A stretch of 64,000 nucleotides of DNA, taken from the NCBI GenBank assembly GCA_007922305.1, contig ML677326.1, forward strand, positions 54,306,785 to 54,370,784, given 5' to 3'. Below, piece after piece: positions 35,897 through 47,106 of the stretch. Each line of letters begins with the position of its first letter. The stretch's first letter is position 1. Both the position numbers and the translations under genes were made by a program. The notes beneath the pieces are model-generated. The model was not told the origin of the DNA and searched no databases. It worked only from the letters and a program-made list of their open reading frames with translations. Source of the stretch: Dermatemys mawii (lineage: Eukaryota > Chordata > Testudines > Dermatemydidae).

Positions 35897-37194
35897 GGAG
35901 TGCAAAGTTCTTCCCTTTGGGGCAGACAGAGACATACTCACATTTCTCTCTTTGCCTGTGGAGATAAAGAATAGAGGAATCCTTGGACACTTATGTGTGC
36001 TTTGTGAGAACAATTGCTTATATGCATAGTTTCAATGCTGGGGTGCGTGTGTGTACGACTGAGAGGGAATGTGTGTCTTGGTGGGTACTGATTTGTGTGA
36101 TAAGAGTCTCAATGTGTTGGACTGTGTGAAAGACAATATTGTGGTGGTGTTTGTGTGAGAAGAGGACACAAGTATAACTCTAGCCCGATTCCCCACCCAC
36201 ATGTGGAGAGGAATGTGGCCATGTCTCTGTCATGCCCCAAGAGAATGGCTTCCAGAGCTTGTTTCTCAGCCACTCACTTGGGTGTGGGGGGACAACAATC
36301 TTCATTTATCTCTCCACCTTTAGGCCAGGGCTTTACAGTGATTCTAGCCTGCTCCTTCTTTTGCGGGTGGTGAGGGCAGAAGGACAGAGTGTTGCTGATT
36401 GCAGTGATTCTCGCTGAGCAGTTCTGACCGGAGTTCTGCGCAAGGCTCTGTGCTGAGGCCAGCTGGCACAGAATCAGCACAGCCAAAAGCAGAACTTCCC
36501 CTACACTAGCCCTCCTGCTGTGCTATGCCCCTAACCTGGGAAAGGCTGCAGGGCAGATTTTATGCGACTGAAGAAGAATTCCACCAAATTAGTCACATGG
36601 CCACCTATTTAAAATAGGTGGCCAATTGCCACCTTGGCAACTATTATTTGTACCCTTCCCCCCTGCCTTTTAGCCTGTTATTTAGATTGTTAACAATCGT
36701 GACAGAGGACATATTCTCTTTTATGTCTGAAAAAAGGTGTCTAGCACTTTTTGGATGCTACCAGAAGTAAATAATTAACAAGTTACACTAATAAGAAAAT
36801 GTGCAGAGGTTATTACTGGGCTGCAGTCCTTCTCTGAAAGAATTATATCAATCATTCATTTCTGCTGATGTTGTAACAACACTGCTAGGCAATGGAAATC
36901 AGTATGCTTTCCATATGAACAGTTTCAGTCTATTGATAATATGATTAAAAAAAGAAAATTGGACTATATTTCAATATTGCTTTATTATGAATATGAAGAG
37001 GTGTTTATGTCACGATTTCCCTGTAGTTCCATTACTTTATGGTATAATGTACAACAAAATTTCCCAGGAAGTTAGGCAGCTAAAATATGAATTTTTTTAC
37101 CACAGAAGGTTTCATCCTAAAATGATCACAAACTGCTTTATACACTGATATTCAAATAATACAAGAAGGAATGATATGAGAGAAAACAGCAGAA
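35897..37194. other. Non-coding stretch with GT-rich tract and a short palindrome
   Basis: 36040-36160 is a degenerate GT-rich tract. At 36598-36624 two perfect 13-bp arms (tggccacctattt and its complement) flank a single A. No gene is recognised. Confidence 0.6.
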
Positions 37195-37795
37195 GACAGA
37201 CAATGGACTTCAAGGAGGAAGACTTTAGCAAGCTCGGAGAACTGAAGCAAAGCTGTGGGGAAAAAGAAGAGGTTAGGAGAGTTGGCAATTTTTTAGAGAC
37301 ACATTAAGGGCACAAGGGCAAACTATTTCAAAATGTAGGAAAAGTAGGAATTCTGGTAAAAGACTATGTGGGTTTAACCAGGAGATCGTCAATGACTAGA
37401 AACTAAAAAAAGAATTATACAAAAAAGTGGAAATTAGGTCAAATTATGAAGGATGTATTATAAAAAAACAACACAAGTATATAGGGACAAAATTAGAAAG
37501 ACTAAGGCATAAAATAAAATGTAGTCAGCTCAGGATATCAAGAGTAAAAAGAAAACATTTTACAAATACATTAGAAGCAAGAGGAAGACCAAAGACAGAG
37601 CAGGACTAATAAACAATGAGGAGGAAAAGACAACAAGAGGAAACACAGCAATGGCTGAAATGTTTAATGCCTTTTTTTGTTTCAGTTTTCACCAAAAAGG
37701 TTGGCACGGATTGAACAACTAATGAAGTGAACATCAGTGTAAACAGGGTAGGACCTGAGGCTAAAATAGGGAAAGAACACGTCAAGAATTACTTA
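37195..37795 (+). mobile_element. CR1 LINE, 5' part (endonuclease-to-reverse-transcriptase linker)
   Basis: The DNA follows the turtle CR1 ORF2 text from 'caatggacttcaaggagga' through 'gggacaaaattagaaagac' and 'aaaacattttacaaataca' to 'acacagcaatggctgaaatg'. The open frame at 37427-37609 is a surviving piece of this linker (IGTKLERLRHKIK, then KHFTNTLEARGRPKT). Near 37650 a run of T disrupts the 'AEMFNAFF.SVF' block. The element continues after a nested MITE at 38061. Confidence 0.85.
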
Positions 37796-38060
37796 AGCTT
37801 GTCTCACAACGCTGCAAGGTTGCAGTAGCTCTGCTGCAGCTGTCCCGCTGTAGCACTTAGTGACGATGCTATCTACACCAAAGGGAGAGCTTCTGCTTTC
37901 GGTATAGGTATTCCACCACTCAGAGGTGGTAGCTATGTCAATGGGAGAAGCCCACTGTCTACCTAGGGAGTTTGGTCAGTATAACTGCATTGTTCAGGGG
38001 TATGGATTTTCACACCCCTGAGCAACATAATCATACCAACATAAATGTGTAGATAAGGGA
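37796..38060. mobile_element. Harbinger-type MITE nested in the CR1, 265 bp
   Basis: The insertion interrupts the CR1 between 'agaattactta' and 'gacaagttagatgtcttc', and duplicates the trinucleotide TTA (37793-37795 and 38061-38063), the target preference of PIF/Harbinger elements. The ends are decayed inverted copies (CTTGTCTCACA on the left; CTTATCTACACA read inward from the right). A small hairpin, 'caggggtatgg...cacacccctg', lies near the right end. The interior is non-coding. A Harbinger transposase fossil sits 6.5 kb away. Confidence 0.75.
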
Positions 38061-39032
38061 TTAGACAAGTTAGATGTCTTCAAGTTGTCAGGGCCTGATG
38101 AAATGTATTATCGAATACTTAAGGAACTGGCTGAAGAGTGCTGATCCATTAGCAATTATCTTTAACAACTTATGGAAATGAGAGAGATCCCTGTGGACTG
38201 AAAAAGGGCAAACATAGCACCTATCTTTAAAAAAGGGAACAACTACCACCCAAGAAATTAGGATAAATTCAAAATACTACATTTAGGAGGGACCAGTCAA
38301 ATGCACTAATACAGAATGGGAAATGATTACCTTTAAAGGAACACTGAAGAAAGGAATTTGGGGGTTATATTGGATCACAAATTAACTATTACTCAACAGT
38401 GGAATCCTACTACAAAAAAACCAAACATCATTTTAGTATCTATTATTAGCAGAAGTGTTGTAAGCATGACATGAGAAGTAATTCTTCCACTCTACTCAGC
38501 ATTGATAAGTACTCCAGTTGAGGCCCTATGTCCAGTTCCGGGCACCACACTCTGGGAAAGATGTGGACAAATTGGAGAAATCCCAGAGGAGAGCAACAAA
38601 AATGATTGAATGTTTAGAAAGCATGACCTACAAGGAAAGAGTGAAAAAAATTGGTTTGTTTAGTCTGGAGAAGAGAAGACTGAGGGGGGCATGATAAGTC
38701 TTCAAGTATGTAAAAGGTTGTTATAAAGAGGAGAGTGATAAATTGTTCTCCTTATCCACTGAGGAGAGGACAAGAAGTAATGGGCTTAAATTGCAACAAA
38801 GATGATTTAGGTTAGACATTAGGAAGAACTTCTTAACTGCAAGGGTGGCTAAGCACTGGAACAAACCTAGGGAGGCTGTGGAATCTCTCTTGCAGAAGGT
38901 TTTTTGGAACAGGTTAGACAAACACCTGTCAGGGATGGTCTAGATAATACTTAGTCCTGCCTCAGTGTAGGATGCTGGACTAGATGACCTATCAAGGTTC
39001 TGTCCCATCTTATATTTCTATGATTCTATCAT
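38061..39032 (+). mobile_element. CR1 LINE, 3' part with an internal deletion
   Basis: The sequence resumes with 'gacaagttagatgtcttcaa' and the 'gggcctgatgaaatg' block. At about 38260 it jumps from the region before the reverse transcriptase core straight to the post-reverse-transcriptase segment ('ggataaattcaaaatacta', 'gtggacaaattggagaaat', 'ttaggttagacattaggaag'). The catalytic core is missing. It ends with the CR1 3' tail ('ggactagatgacctatcaag') and the octamer 'ttctatgattctat' at 39016-39030. Stops and frameshifts are frequent. Confidence 0.9.
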
Positions 39033-40488
39033 TTCACCCACCACTAATATGTAGTCACCTTCTGAATGAAAGCACAACACTGGTACACTGAATAATAGTT
39101 TACAATAGGATAAATGCTCTCTGTCATGGTTTTATGTAGTTCTGATGGCATTATAGTATTAAGGAATGTCATACTTCACAATACTATGGATTTACTAAGT
39201 GACCCATAGAAGACTGAAAAATTTAGAACAGGACAGAGTATGGTACCTTGGGGTAGCCCAAATATAATACACAAACAAGAGATTATCCAAAAGGTATCAG
39301 ATATGACAAATAGAGTCTCAAAAAAAGTCTCAAAAAAGTTTTATTGATAATTTTTTTAGGAATGCCTACTATTTCAAATTGTTCAGTCAAAATCAATTCT
39401 TAGAATGTGTGCAAAACATGTGTTATAACAAGCTGGGAGTTGTGATTTTGGACAAACCAATTATTGGATAACAAAAAAGAACTCCCAAAAAGATATAGAA
39501 ATTGTGAACTCTAATTAAAGCCTTTGTGAATTGTAGGTAGAGGGATGAAGCAGAGAAAAGAAACAATGTAAAATTCAAAGTACTGCATTGCAATGACTAC
39601 AGAGTGCTGGGTACTAACTCTTTAACAGAGAATTCTTTGCTTCTTTGAATAGAGAGAATGAGCATGTTGTACAAGGAAGCCACGATTTTAATATTTGTAT
39701 CTCTGTTTCAAGTACCTGGGCCAACTCCGTCACTATTATAAACAATACAACTCCATTATATTAGGTTAAGTTGCACACACTTACATCAGAGGTGATGTTG
39801 ATGTTGTGTTTATTTGTCAGAAAAAACCTAAAAGGAGCAGAAACCTAATTAAAAGGTCTGTGCATTAGGGGACAGCATGCAGAACTAAAGAATGGAATCC
39901 TTAATCTCAAAAGCAGTATCTGTATGGACTCCTCACAAGTCACTATTGCTGGCTATGAGGAGCAAACTATGTAGTTCAGCATTCTTTCCACTACCCACCT
40001 AATTTGGTTAGATTGATTGATGCATTAACACCTACCACCGATGCCTTTATCTGTCCACAATATCCTTTCCACAACTGTGCATAGCCAGCTTCTGGAGAGG
40101 TCAGCTCTATTCCATGGTGGAGTGAAAAAGTCCCAGAAAGTATTCCTCTCATCCACTGGTGAATTGGAATCATGGTTCTCTGTTCATTTTCATACCTTGC
40201 ACACTCCCCCATTTTGTGTGTTGGAGAATAATAGGCTTTTTTAAATGCATCCAGGAATTATTTATAAGGCCAATATTCTGCAAGATCTAGTCTTCTCATA
40301 GTATTTTATTTCCTTGGATGATAGAAATGGTACGAGAAAATCACAAATGCTGTGAGATCTCACATCATTTTGGCTGCATAAATGACTCCCTGAATCAAAA
40401 TAAACTTGAGTAAACCACAAATACAGACAGCCAGAGAAGCAGATTTATTTGGATTTCTGAATGTTCCAGTCATGCTGCAATAGGCTAC
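39033..40488. other. AT-rich non-coding stretch, no recognised feature
   Basis: There is no gene and no clear repeat. Short frames at 39991-40212 and 40041-40244 lie on opposite strands and show no domain. Confidence 0.5.
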
Positions 40489-40591
40489 AATCCAGAAAAG
40501 CACATAAGCATGTGCTTAAATTTAAGCACATGAATTCGACAGGACTATTCTCATTCTCAAAGTTAAGCGTGCGCTTACTGCTTTGCTGGAT
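40489..40591. repeat. Palindromic MITE of the 'agcacatgcttaa' family (copy 1)
   Basis: The ends 'aatccagaaaagcacataag' and 'cttactgctttgctggat' are inverted copies. Inside is a perfect 24-bp palindrome at 40509-40532 (catgtgcttaaa and its complement). Two more diverged members lie at 40908-41045 and 44393-44592. Confidence 0.65.
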
Positions 40592-40907
40592 GAGATGGGA
40601 TTTAACCAGCTCTGAGTTAGTGGTCTATGGGGCCCGAGTCCTACCTGAACCCAAAGTTATTGCAACGGAAAAGCTCACTACAGAATGGCTTGGCTACTGT
40701 ATTTTTGTGTACACATGAAATATGCCTGAAAATTAGAACATAAAAAAAATAAACCCTCTTCAAGGATCCTTGTAAATGGTGAATCTGTGATCCTTATCTC
40801 TAAGGGACTTATCTATATTGTGAGGCACACTCTGGAGAAATACTGATAGAAAGAGAGGAAGAATAGACTGATCACAGTATGTGGAATATAGCTCCTATAT
40901 TTGGGCT

Positions 40908-41045
40908 CAGTCCTGCAAAGTACTAGGCATTCCAGCGCTGATTCTGCAAAGCATTTAATTATGTCCTTGACTATGAGAAGTCAGTTGGACTACTGCTTTG
41001 ATTCAAGTTAAGCACACATTTCAGTGTTATGGTGGACTGGGTACA
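40908..41045. repeat. Palindromic MITE of the same family (copy 2, diverged)
   Basis: 'ctcagtcctgcaaagtacta' at the left and 'agttaagcacacatttcagt' near the right follow the family layout, with 'tctgcaaagcatttaatta' repeated inside. Confidence 0.45.
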
Positions 41046-43399
41046 GAATACTCCACATCTTGCAGGGTTGTGTCTATTATTCAGGAATTACATTTAATCC
41101 AGTAAATGCTCCCACATGAGGAACTGTATTTTATAGAACTGATATAGGTATCTGATTGACATCATGGGAAAATATCCTTGTCTTTTTCTTTTTTAGTTAT
41201 TTAATGATGAACGGTGTGTATTTTGGTACTGTTTCTAAGCATTCTCAAAGAAAAAAAATATAAAGGAAGAAGAGATGAATACAATGGAATTGAAACAAAG
41301 TGCCAAATTGGAGGAAGACAATTTGAAATTATTTATCCAGCCACATTTAAAATAAAAACATGGCTCATGTCTGGATTCCCTTGACGCTATTAAAACATAG
41401 ATAAAACACAAACATCCAATCTAAATCATGGAACTTTAGGGCCAAATCTTCACAGGAGCTTCCAAAATGACATTCACTAAATTTGTGTGTGGATGCATGT
41501 GAACACATGTATGCATACACATCCATTTGCTGGCACAAAAGTTCTCATTTATGCATGCAAATAGTCTTACTCTCTGTACACAAGTGCTCACTTCACAAAA
41601 GGCATCTGGGTCTATTTTGGACTCTAACAACCCATGTAAAGCAACAACAGAAACTACAATCTCTTTAGCTGTCTATGAACTGTTTAGTGGTCTAAAACCA
41701 CAACAAATCACCATTCCCTAGGAACATACTGTGCAGTATATGATATCAATATCTAGATTCATTATTTTTAAATACATTACTATGTTATTAATTTATTTAA
41801 TATGTATGAAGTATTGCAGGGAGTGTAGTGCTTTACAGAAAGTATAATGATCGGGGGGGGTGGGGTGGGGTGAAACTCTAGCTCCATTCATGTAAATGGG
41901 AACCTTCCCACTAACTTCAATGGGACCAGGATTTCCCCCAAGGACTCTGCATCAAGGAGCTTACAACTTAGGCTGGATATGATGTGTGAGATATAACATT
42001 AGATAAGAAAGAGGACATTGACACCAAGACATTGACAGAACGTGTTAGTCACTTTTGTTATTTAATTAATATTTTACTTAATTTAGCAAATTGGCATGAG
42101 AGTAGGAGTCATGGCTGAAAACACTGGAAAGATGTGGCATGGGGGCGGTGATGAATAAATATAGATATGAATTGCTTCACCTAAAATTTTATTTGGGGTT
42201 TCAGTCACATTTCAGTTAGTGTGTGGTTCAGTCAGACCTCAAAAGACTATCTGACAATATTTTCCAATACATAGAAATCTGTCTTCAGTTAGTGCTGTTT
42301 ATTTCAGCTTCTCTCCCTCAGATTTGGATTGCTCTTACTCTAATGTTATGAGAATACTTGATACTTGCACATTACTTATCCTTGTATACAGTTGTTTCAA
42401 ACAGATCTTTTTAAAAGAAACCCTTAGTACTGATCCCTAGAAAAGTCTTAAGTGCAGCCTTTTAATGAGAAAATCCATGCTGTTGTACATACAAAAACTG
42501 CTCCCTAATGTTCTTTAACCTTGTGTCATTTGGACTGGCCTCTTCAAACAGCCACATTGCATTAAGTGGCCCATTAGCATTACATGGGGGAAGAATCCAT
42601 TTAAAAAAAACACACCAAACACTCATCCTTTGCTAGTTATCCCTGGAGTTTGTACTGATGTTACAACCACTTCACTAAATGGAAGCTCTTCAGCAGATCT
42701 CTACTCCAAATCAGCGCCTTGCTTTTGCCAAAGAGTTGGAGCAAACACCAGACATTGTTTACACAATGGTAATCAACATGGTCAATTTAGAATATACTAG
42801 AATAAATTATGATAAATTTGCTGCCTTGGGATAAAGATAACATGATGGCAGAGGCAGTGGTTATCTCTTAAGAGGGGGAAATTGATGAACAGACATTTTT
42901 TCCTCCAGGCTATCATCATAGATTTGTTTCATCTGGGATTTGTAAGAAAAGAAGATGAGACATGTGGATCTCATGAACTCCAATGCTAAAAATGGAAGCA
43001 TGTGTTCAAGATTGTTTTCTTCATATTTCAAGTTGAACTCTAAGTACATTTCTTAAAATTTGTAGAGTTCTTTCTCTTTTCCAGAGGTCTGGAAACAAAC
43101 AAAGCTGCACAATTTGAGATGGATATGACAATGTTATGGAGCACTTTGTGCAGTGCACCCCGCTGCTCCCAAATGGGATTCTAAACTAAAGTGCCAGCTG
43201 AAAAACAGTAAAATATTCATTCTTTTTTTGAGACTGGAATTATTTACTAATAACCCTCCAAAATTCAAGCAATTTCTCCTTCTGGAGAAAATGGTTTTCG
43301 ATCTCAGTCTTACATCAAAGGATAGATACTTTTTTGGGACAACATAGCTAACAAGGCCCAAGATTAAACATGTGGGAGCTGGAAACAATTTGTTTTTGG
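41046..43399. other. AT-rich non-coding stretch with one G-quadruplex candidate
   Basis: There is no gene. 41853-41870 is G8-T-G4-T-G4. Flanking text ('cttcaatgggaccagga', 'aggagcttacaactt') looks like an old sauropsid repeat. The minus frames at 42861-43049 and 43134-43388 have no domain. Confidence 0.5.
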
Positions 43400-43530
43400 C
43401 TGAGCGGATTCAGCTGTTGAACAAGGTTCCCGAAGAAGTCAGGCCAGTCCAATGTCCAGTCGTCTTTGGGGCATGCTGCAAGACTGCAAGGCCTGCCTCT
43501 TCACAAAAGCCATAACCAAATGAACAACAG
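43400..43530 (+). pseudogene. L2-like LINE C-terminal fossil
   Basis: From about 43415 the plus strand reads LLNKVPEEVRPVQCPVVFGA then CCKT, and after a one-base frame change KACLFTKAITK and a stop. This is the pattern of the very end of L2-type LINE ORF2, where 'LWN.LPEEVR...S...FK..LKTHLF.KA' is standard. It is short and frameshifted, and is too far from the fossil at 35.5 kb to be the same insertion without other evidence. Confidence 0.6.
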
Positions 43531-44392
43531 ACATACTCAATACCTTCACCGGAGGTATAAAAAACAATTCTTTTTCTCACAGGGATGGGAGAAGTGAAGC
43601 ATTATGAAGTTCACTAGGAGTCTCATGATACAACCCTAATTTACATGGTTTATTCAGTACTATGGAGAGGGGTAAGCTTAAAATAGAGATAAAATCTTAT
43701 TATGTTGCTGGGATTCACATGTACACACAAACACTGCAGCTAGGTCTCATGTTGGACAAATGGGAAGAATCACGTAGTTATTTCATTTCATTTCTATTTC
43801 TACCTTAAAATGTCCTTAACCCTAGCTATCCAGAATTGGGATTTTTTTGTTTGTTCTTGATCTCCTTTACTCATTTCCTTACCGATCTACCTCTGTTTTT
43901 TCCCCCTCAGTTGTAATGGTAGAGTGACAGAGGACCTGAAAAAAAGGTACAGAGCCCTCTACCAGTGAATCAAGAAGATGACTGAATGCCCTGCTGCAGA
44001 ATTGGAGAAGAGCGACTTGTAACTGACTCTGAGATTTTTGTCACAATCCCAATACTGGCCATCATGGGATTATGGAGCAGGATACTCTTCCAAAGAGAAG
44101 TCAAGGAGCAAGTGAATATTAACATGCTCATTGAACAACTTTCACAACTAATTATTAGACTACACGCTAATAATTCAGAGTTTCTTAAATTTCTGGCAAC
44201 AACCGCACTATCCTAATTTCCATGTTATTCCAGCATTTTGCACTTGCCACAAATGTCATGTAGTTTACAATATATCCAGACTACTTTTAAACTTTTCATA
44301 GGTGTCCCCAACCTGGGGAAGTTATTTAAATCTAATTTCTGGGATACCAGATGATTTTATTATGTCAATTCTGAGGAAGAATAGGTCCCAAC

Positions 44393-44592
44393 TCAGCATA
44401 GAATTTAAGTGCATGTTTAATTTTAAACATTTAAGTAATCCCGTATCTATTCAGCAAAACACTTCAAACACTTTCTTCAATCCCATTGAAGTTAATGTGC
44501 ATTGACCTCACTGGATTTTAAACATGTGCCTAAATCTCATTGACTTCAGTAGCATTTAAGAATATGTTTAAGCACGTTGCTGAACTGGTCTT
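44393..44592. repeat. Palindromic MITE of the 'agcacatgcttaa' family (copy 3)
   Basis: 'agaatttaagtgcatgttta' on the left mirrors 'aatatgtttaagcacgttgc' on the right, with 'cccattgaagttaatg' and 'ctcattgacttcag' in the middle, as in the family consensus I know. Confidence 0.55.
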
Positions 44593-44599
44593 CATGTTG

Positions 44600-45430
44600 T
44601 ATTATACCAGAGGTAGGAGGATGTGTGAAGACAGATGATTGGAGTCATTAGCCATCTTTTGAATGGTGGTTCTATCTCCTGAAAATGGTAGAGATTATAA
44701 ATGGGTAATGACCCTTAAACTGAGTTACTGGTGTGTCTGCATGAGTGAGTTTGACATTTCACACTCACCATGTATAAATCCAGACTTAATGAGGGTGCAA
44801 CTCTGCTTAAGTGCTGATGTTCCCGAATGTTCTAAGACTAAATGAGCCATGGAAGGACTCAGGATACGACACCAACACAGCTGTGAAGACCAGTTTGAGA
44901 TCACACAGCCATCATATTAGAGTAGCTGTGATTTTTGTTCTTGAAAGCAGCATCATGTTGTCTTGGTATAATGAGAGTGATGTGTGTCACATCCACAATT
45001 CCTAATACTGGGAGAACAGTATTATGTTTTATTATGGTACAATGTTCCTGTATAATTTCTGGTTGTGTTTGCATGATCACGGAAAAGGTGATTCATTGAA
45101 TCGCCTTATGCTTCATAGCAGTAAGAAAGACTTCATTGCTCATAGAGGATGCCTGTTGTGTCACAAGTTGTCTTCTGAAAGCGCCTGGTAGTAAGAATGC
45201 AGCAGTGATGTGACTAGCACAGAAATGGTAGAACTCCTTTGGAGTTTGCCTCTCCAGATTTCCCTTCAGCTCATTAGCAAGAGATGCTGGTTGGCTTCAG
45301 GGATGAGCCTGTACCTTTGAATAACTCAAGGGCCAGAAAGTTCCTTCATGGTTCACAAAGCTTCTTAAGGACAATGGTGCATGATTCCTCTGCATTTTGA
45401 TCGCCTCATCCTTTTCCTGAATGGTTTCAT
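44600..45430 (-). pseudogene. PIF/Harbinger transposase (HARBI1-like) fossil
   Basis: The minus strand carries the DDE-nuclease landmarks of Harbinger transposases. Near 45010-44900 it reads VLGIVDVTHITLIIP then RQHDAAFKNKNHSYSNMMAV; the family has a 'G.IDGTHI.I..P' first-aspartate block followed by 'N.KG.HS.N'. After a 2-base deletion it continues CDLKLVFTAVLVSYPESFHG then SFSLRTF, matching 'CD....FT.V....PGS.HDS'. Further on GDRTTIQ and, in another frame, RWLMTPIICLHTSSYL match the 'GD.GY.L..WLMTP' block. Upstream, to about 45430, the text is open in long patches but less diagnostic. Frameshifts and stops show it is non-functional. No terminal repeats were found. In life such a transposase cuts and pastes elements at TWA targets. 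Confidence 0.75.
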
Positions 45431-45780
45431 TATATACAATCCTAGCATGGTTGCATGTAGTATGGAAGACTCTTTCATAGCTTTTCTAATCTGGTGTCCC
45501 CAGACCCAGTATTCCCCTGTGTCCTAAACCCCTAGATGTATGCTCCTATCCTTCCCAATCCCCCATCTGAGCCTCCAAAATCCTTATCAAAATCTGTCTC
45601 ATGCTCTCTTTCTGCTCACCCACTGTGGCTCTGAATACACTAGGACATTTCAGGGGAAAAAAATCCCAGCACTGGGAACCCTTGTGACTAACATTTTCCA
45701 GTGTTCTTACTACCCTGTCAATTAGCTGCTGGAGACTTGATAGAGCATTACAAGATTGGTGGGGCAGATAGGGACAAATA

Positions 45781-45901
45781 GGCTGACCAGCCAGCAAGTG
45801 TGAAAATTGGGCTAGGGGGTGGGAGGTAATAGGATCCTATACAAGAAAAAAACCCCAAATATCAGGACTATCCCTATAAAAATTGGGACATCTGATCACC
45901 C
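45781..45901. mobile_element. 121-bp MITE with TA flanks
   Basis: The ends 'ggctgaccagccagcaagtg' and 'gggacatctgatcaccc' are inverted copies of a 'gggtgaccagatgtccc' terminus. The dinucleotide TA occurs on both sides (45779-45780, 45902-45903). The interior ('gggggtgggaggtaatagga', 'atcaggactatccctataaa') matches a common turtle MITE. The TA target suggests mariner-type mobilisation, but a longer TAA-type duplication is not excluded. Confidence 0.65.
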
Positions 45902-45903
45902 TA

Positions 45904-47106
45904 ATAACAAAGGACCACCATTCCAGACACATTCAGTAAGATTTTGTTTCCCAGCTGGTAGTGCTGCTGGTGCTGTGGTCTCAGAGGCAGTGTGGTGCCA
46001 AGACCGTGGGTGTCTTCTACCTGCCCATAGGGAACAGAAGTGTCAGAAGAGCTTGCGCTGCTACTGGTGCTGGCTGGGAGTGGAGGAGAGGGAGCGGGGA
46101 GGAAGAGGGCATGCCAAGGAGCTGGTACTGGGGGTGCTGGTTCCAGGAAGTGGGTAGTGGTGACCTGGAAATTATGTTGACACTGCCAGTCCCTTTTTAC
46201 TGCACAGAATATGCAGGCCCCATCCAGGACTCCAAACTCCGCCATCATCTCCTAGTAACGCTTAAGGCACCGCAAGATGAGATTGACTCAGTCCCTCCTG
46301 CATTTGACTGGAGCGAAGCCAACTGGGGGTGCTAGCAAGCCATAAGGGGGTTGGTACAGAAAAGCACCAAGCCTGTCCAGAAATTCAAATTTGTGGCTCA
46401 GGTTAAGACCTGGTAAAGCCTGTTCCCCACCTCCATTGACCCACCCAACGCAGCCCGACACCCTGCTTCTGCTGGGATCTCCTCCCCAACAACTGGCTAC
46501 CAGCACCCACTCACACTTTAGAAAATTCTACCATTGGCCTCCAAAGGCTCTGTAGGCTACAAAAATAATTATGTTGAAATGTGATAACCAAGTTTAAATA
46601 TGTAATATGGTTGCAGCAAACTATGTTCTAACATGATTTGTTCTTAAATTATGTGGAAAGAGAAAACATGTCTGGGAACCATGTTTTAGCCTGGGCTTTT
46701 TACCAGTGTTTAAATCTGCACATATAAGGAAAAAAAAAACATACCCAGGTAGCTGGCTTAGGAAAAATCACATTTTGCACCCATGTTTAAAGATTATTAT
46801 TGTAGCATAAGCAGACCTTCAGTCGAAGACAGCAACAAAAATGGTTGTGGGGACCTTAAAATAAACTAAAAACATAATGGAGAGACAAGGTGGGTGATGT
46901 AATATTTTTGTTTGACTATCCCTTCACCCACCTTAATATCCTGGGACTCACAATTGCAACTACACAGCATAAAAACATAATGTACAGCGAACAGGTTTAT
47001 TAAACCCTAAAGTGAGAACAAAGTTGGAATAACTGTCAACAAATAATACAAAAGCACACAATTCACATCAACGTCATTTAAAAAGGCTTCAAATGAAACA
47101 ACAGTT
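45904..47106. other. GC-rich then AT-rich non-coding stretch, unclassified
   Basis: 45950-46500 is G- and C-rich with purine runs. Frames of 112 to 124 codons occur on both strands (45819-46157, 45961-46335, 45901-46248 minus) without any domain. It may be an unclassified repeat. 46500-47106 is AT-rich with nothing recognised. Confidence 0.4.

Noticed and set aside
36598..36624. Transposon terminal repeat
   Set aside because: The 13-bp arms with a 1-base spacer stand alone; no second end or target duplication is visible.
45819..46335. Overlapping frames of 112 to 124 codons
   Set aside because: GC-rich, low-complexity, on both strands, no domain; part overlaps the 121-bp MITE.
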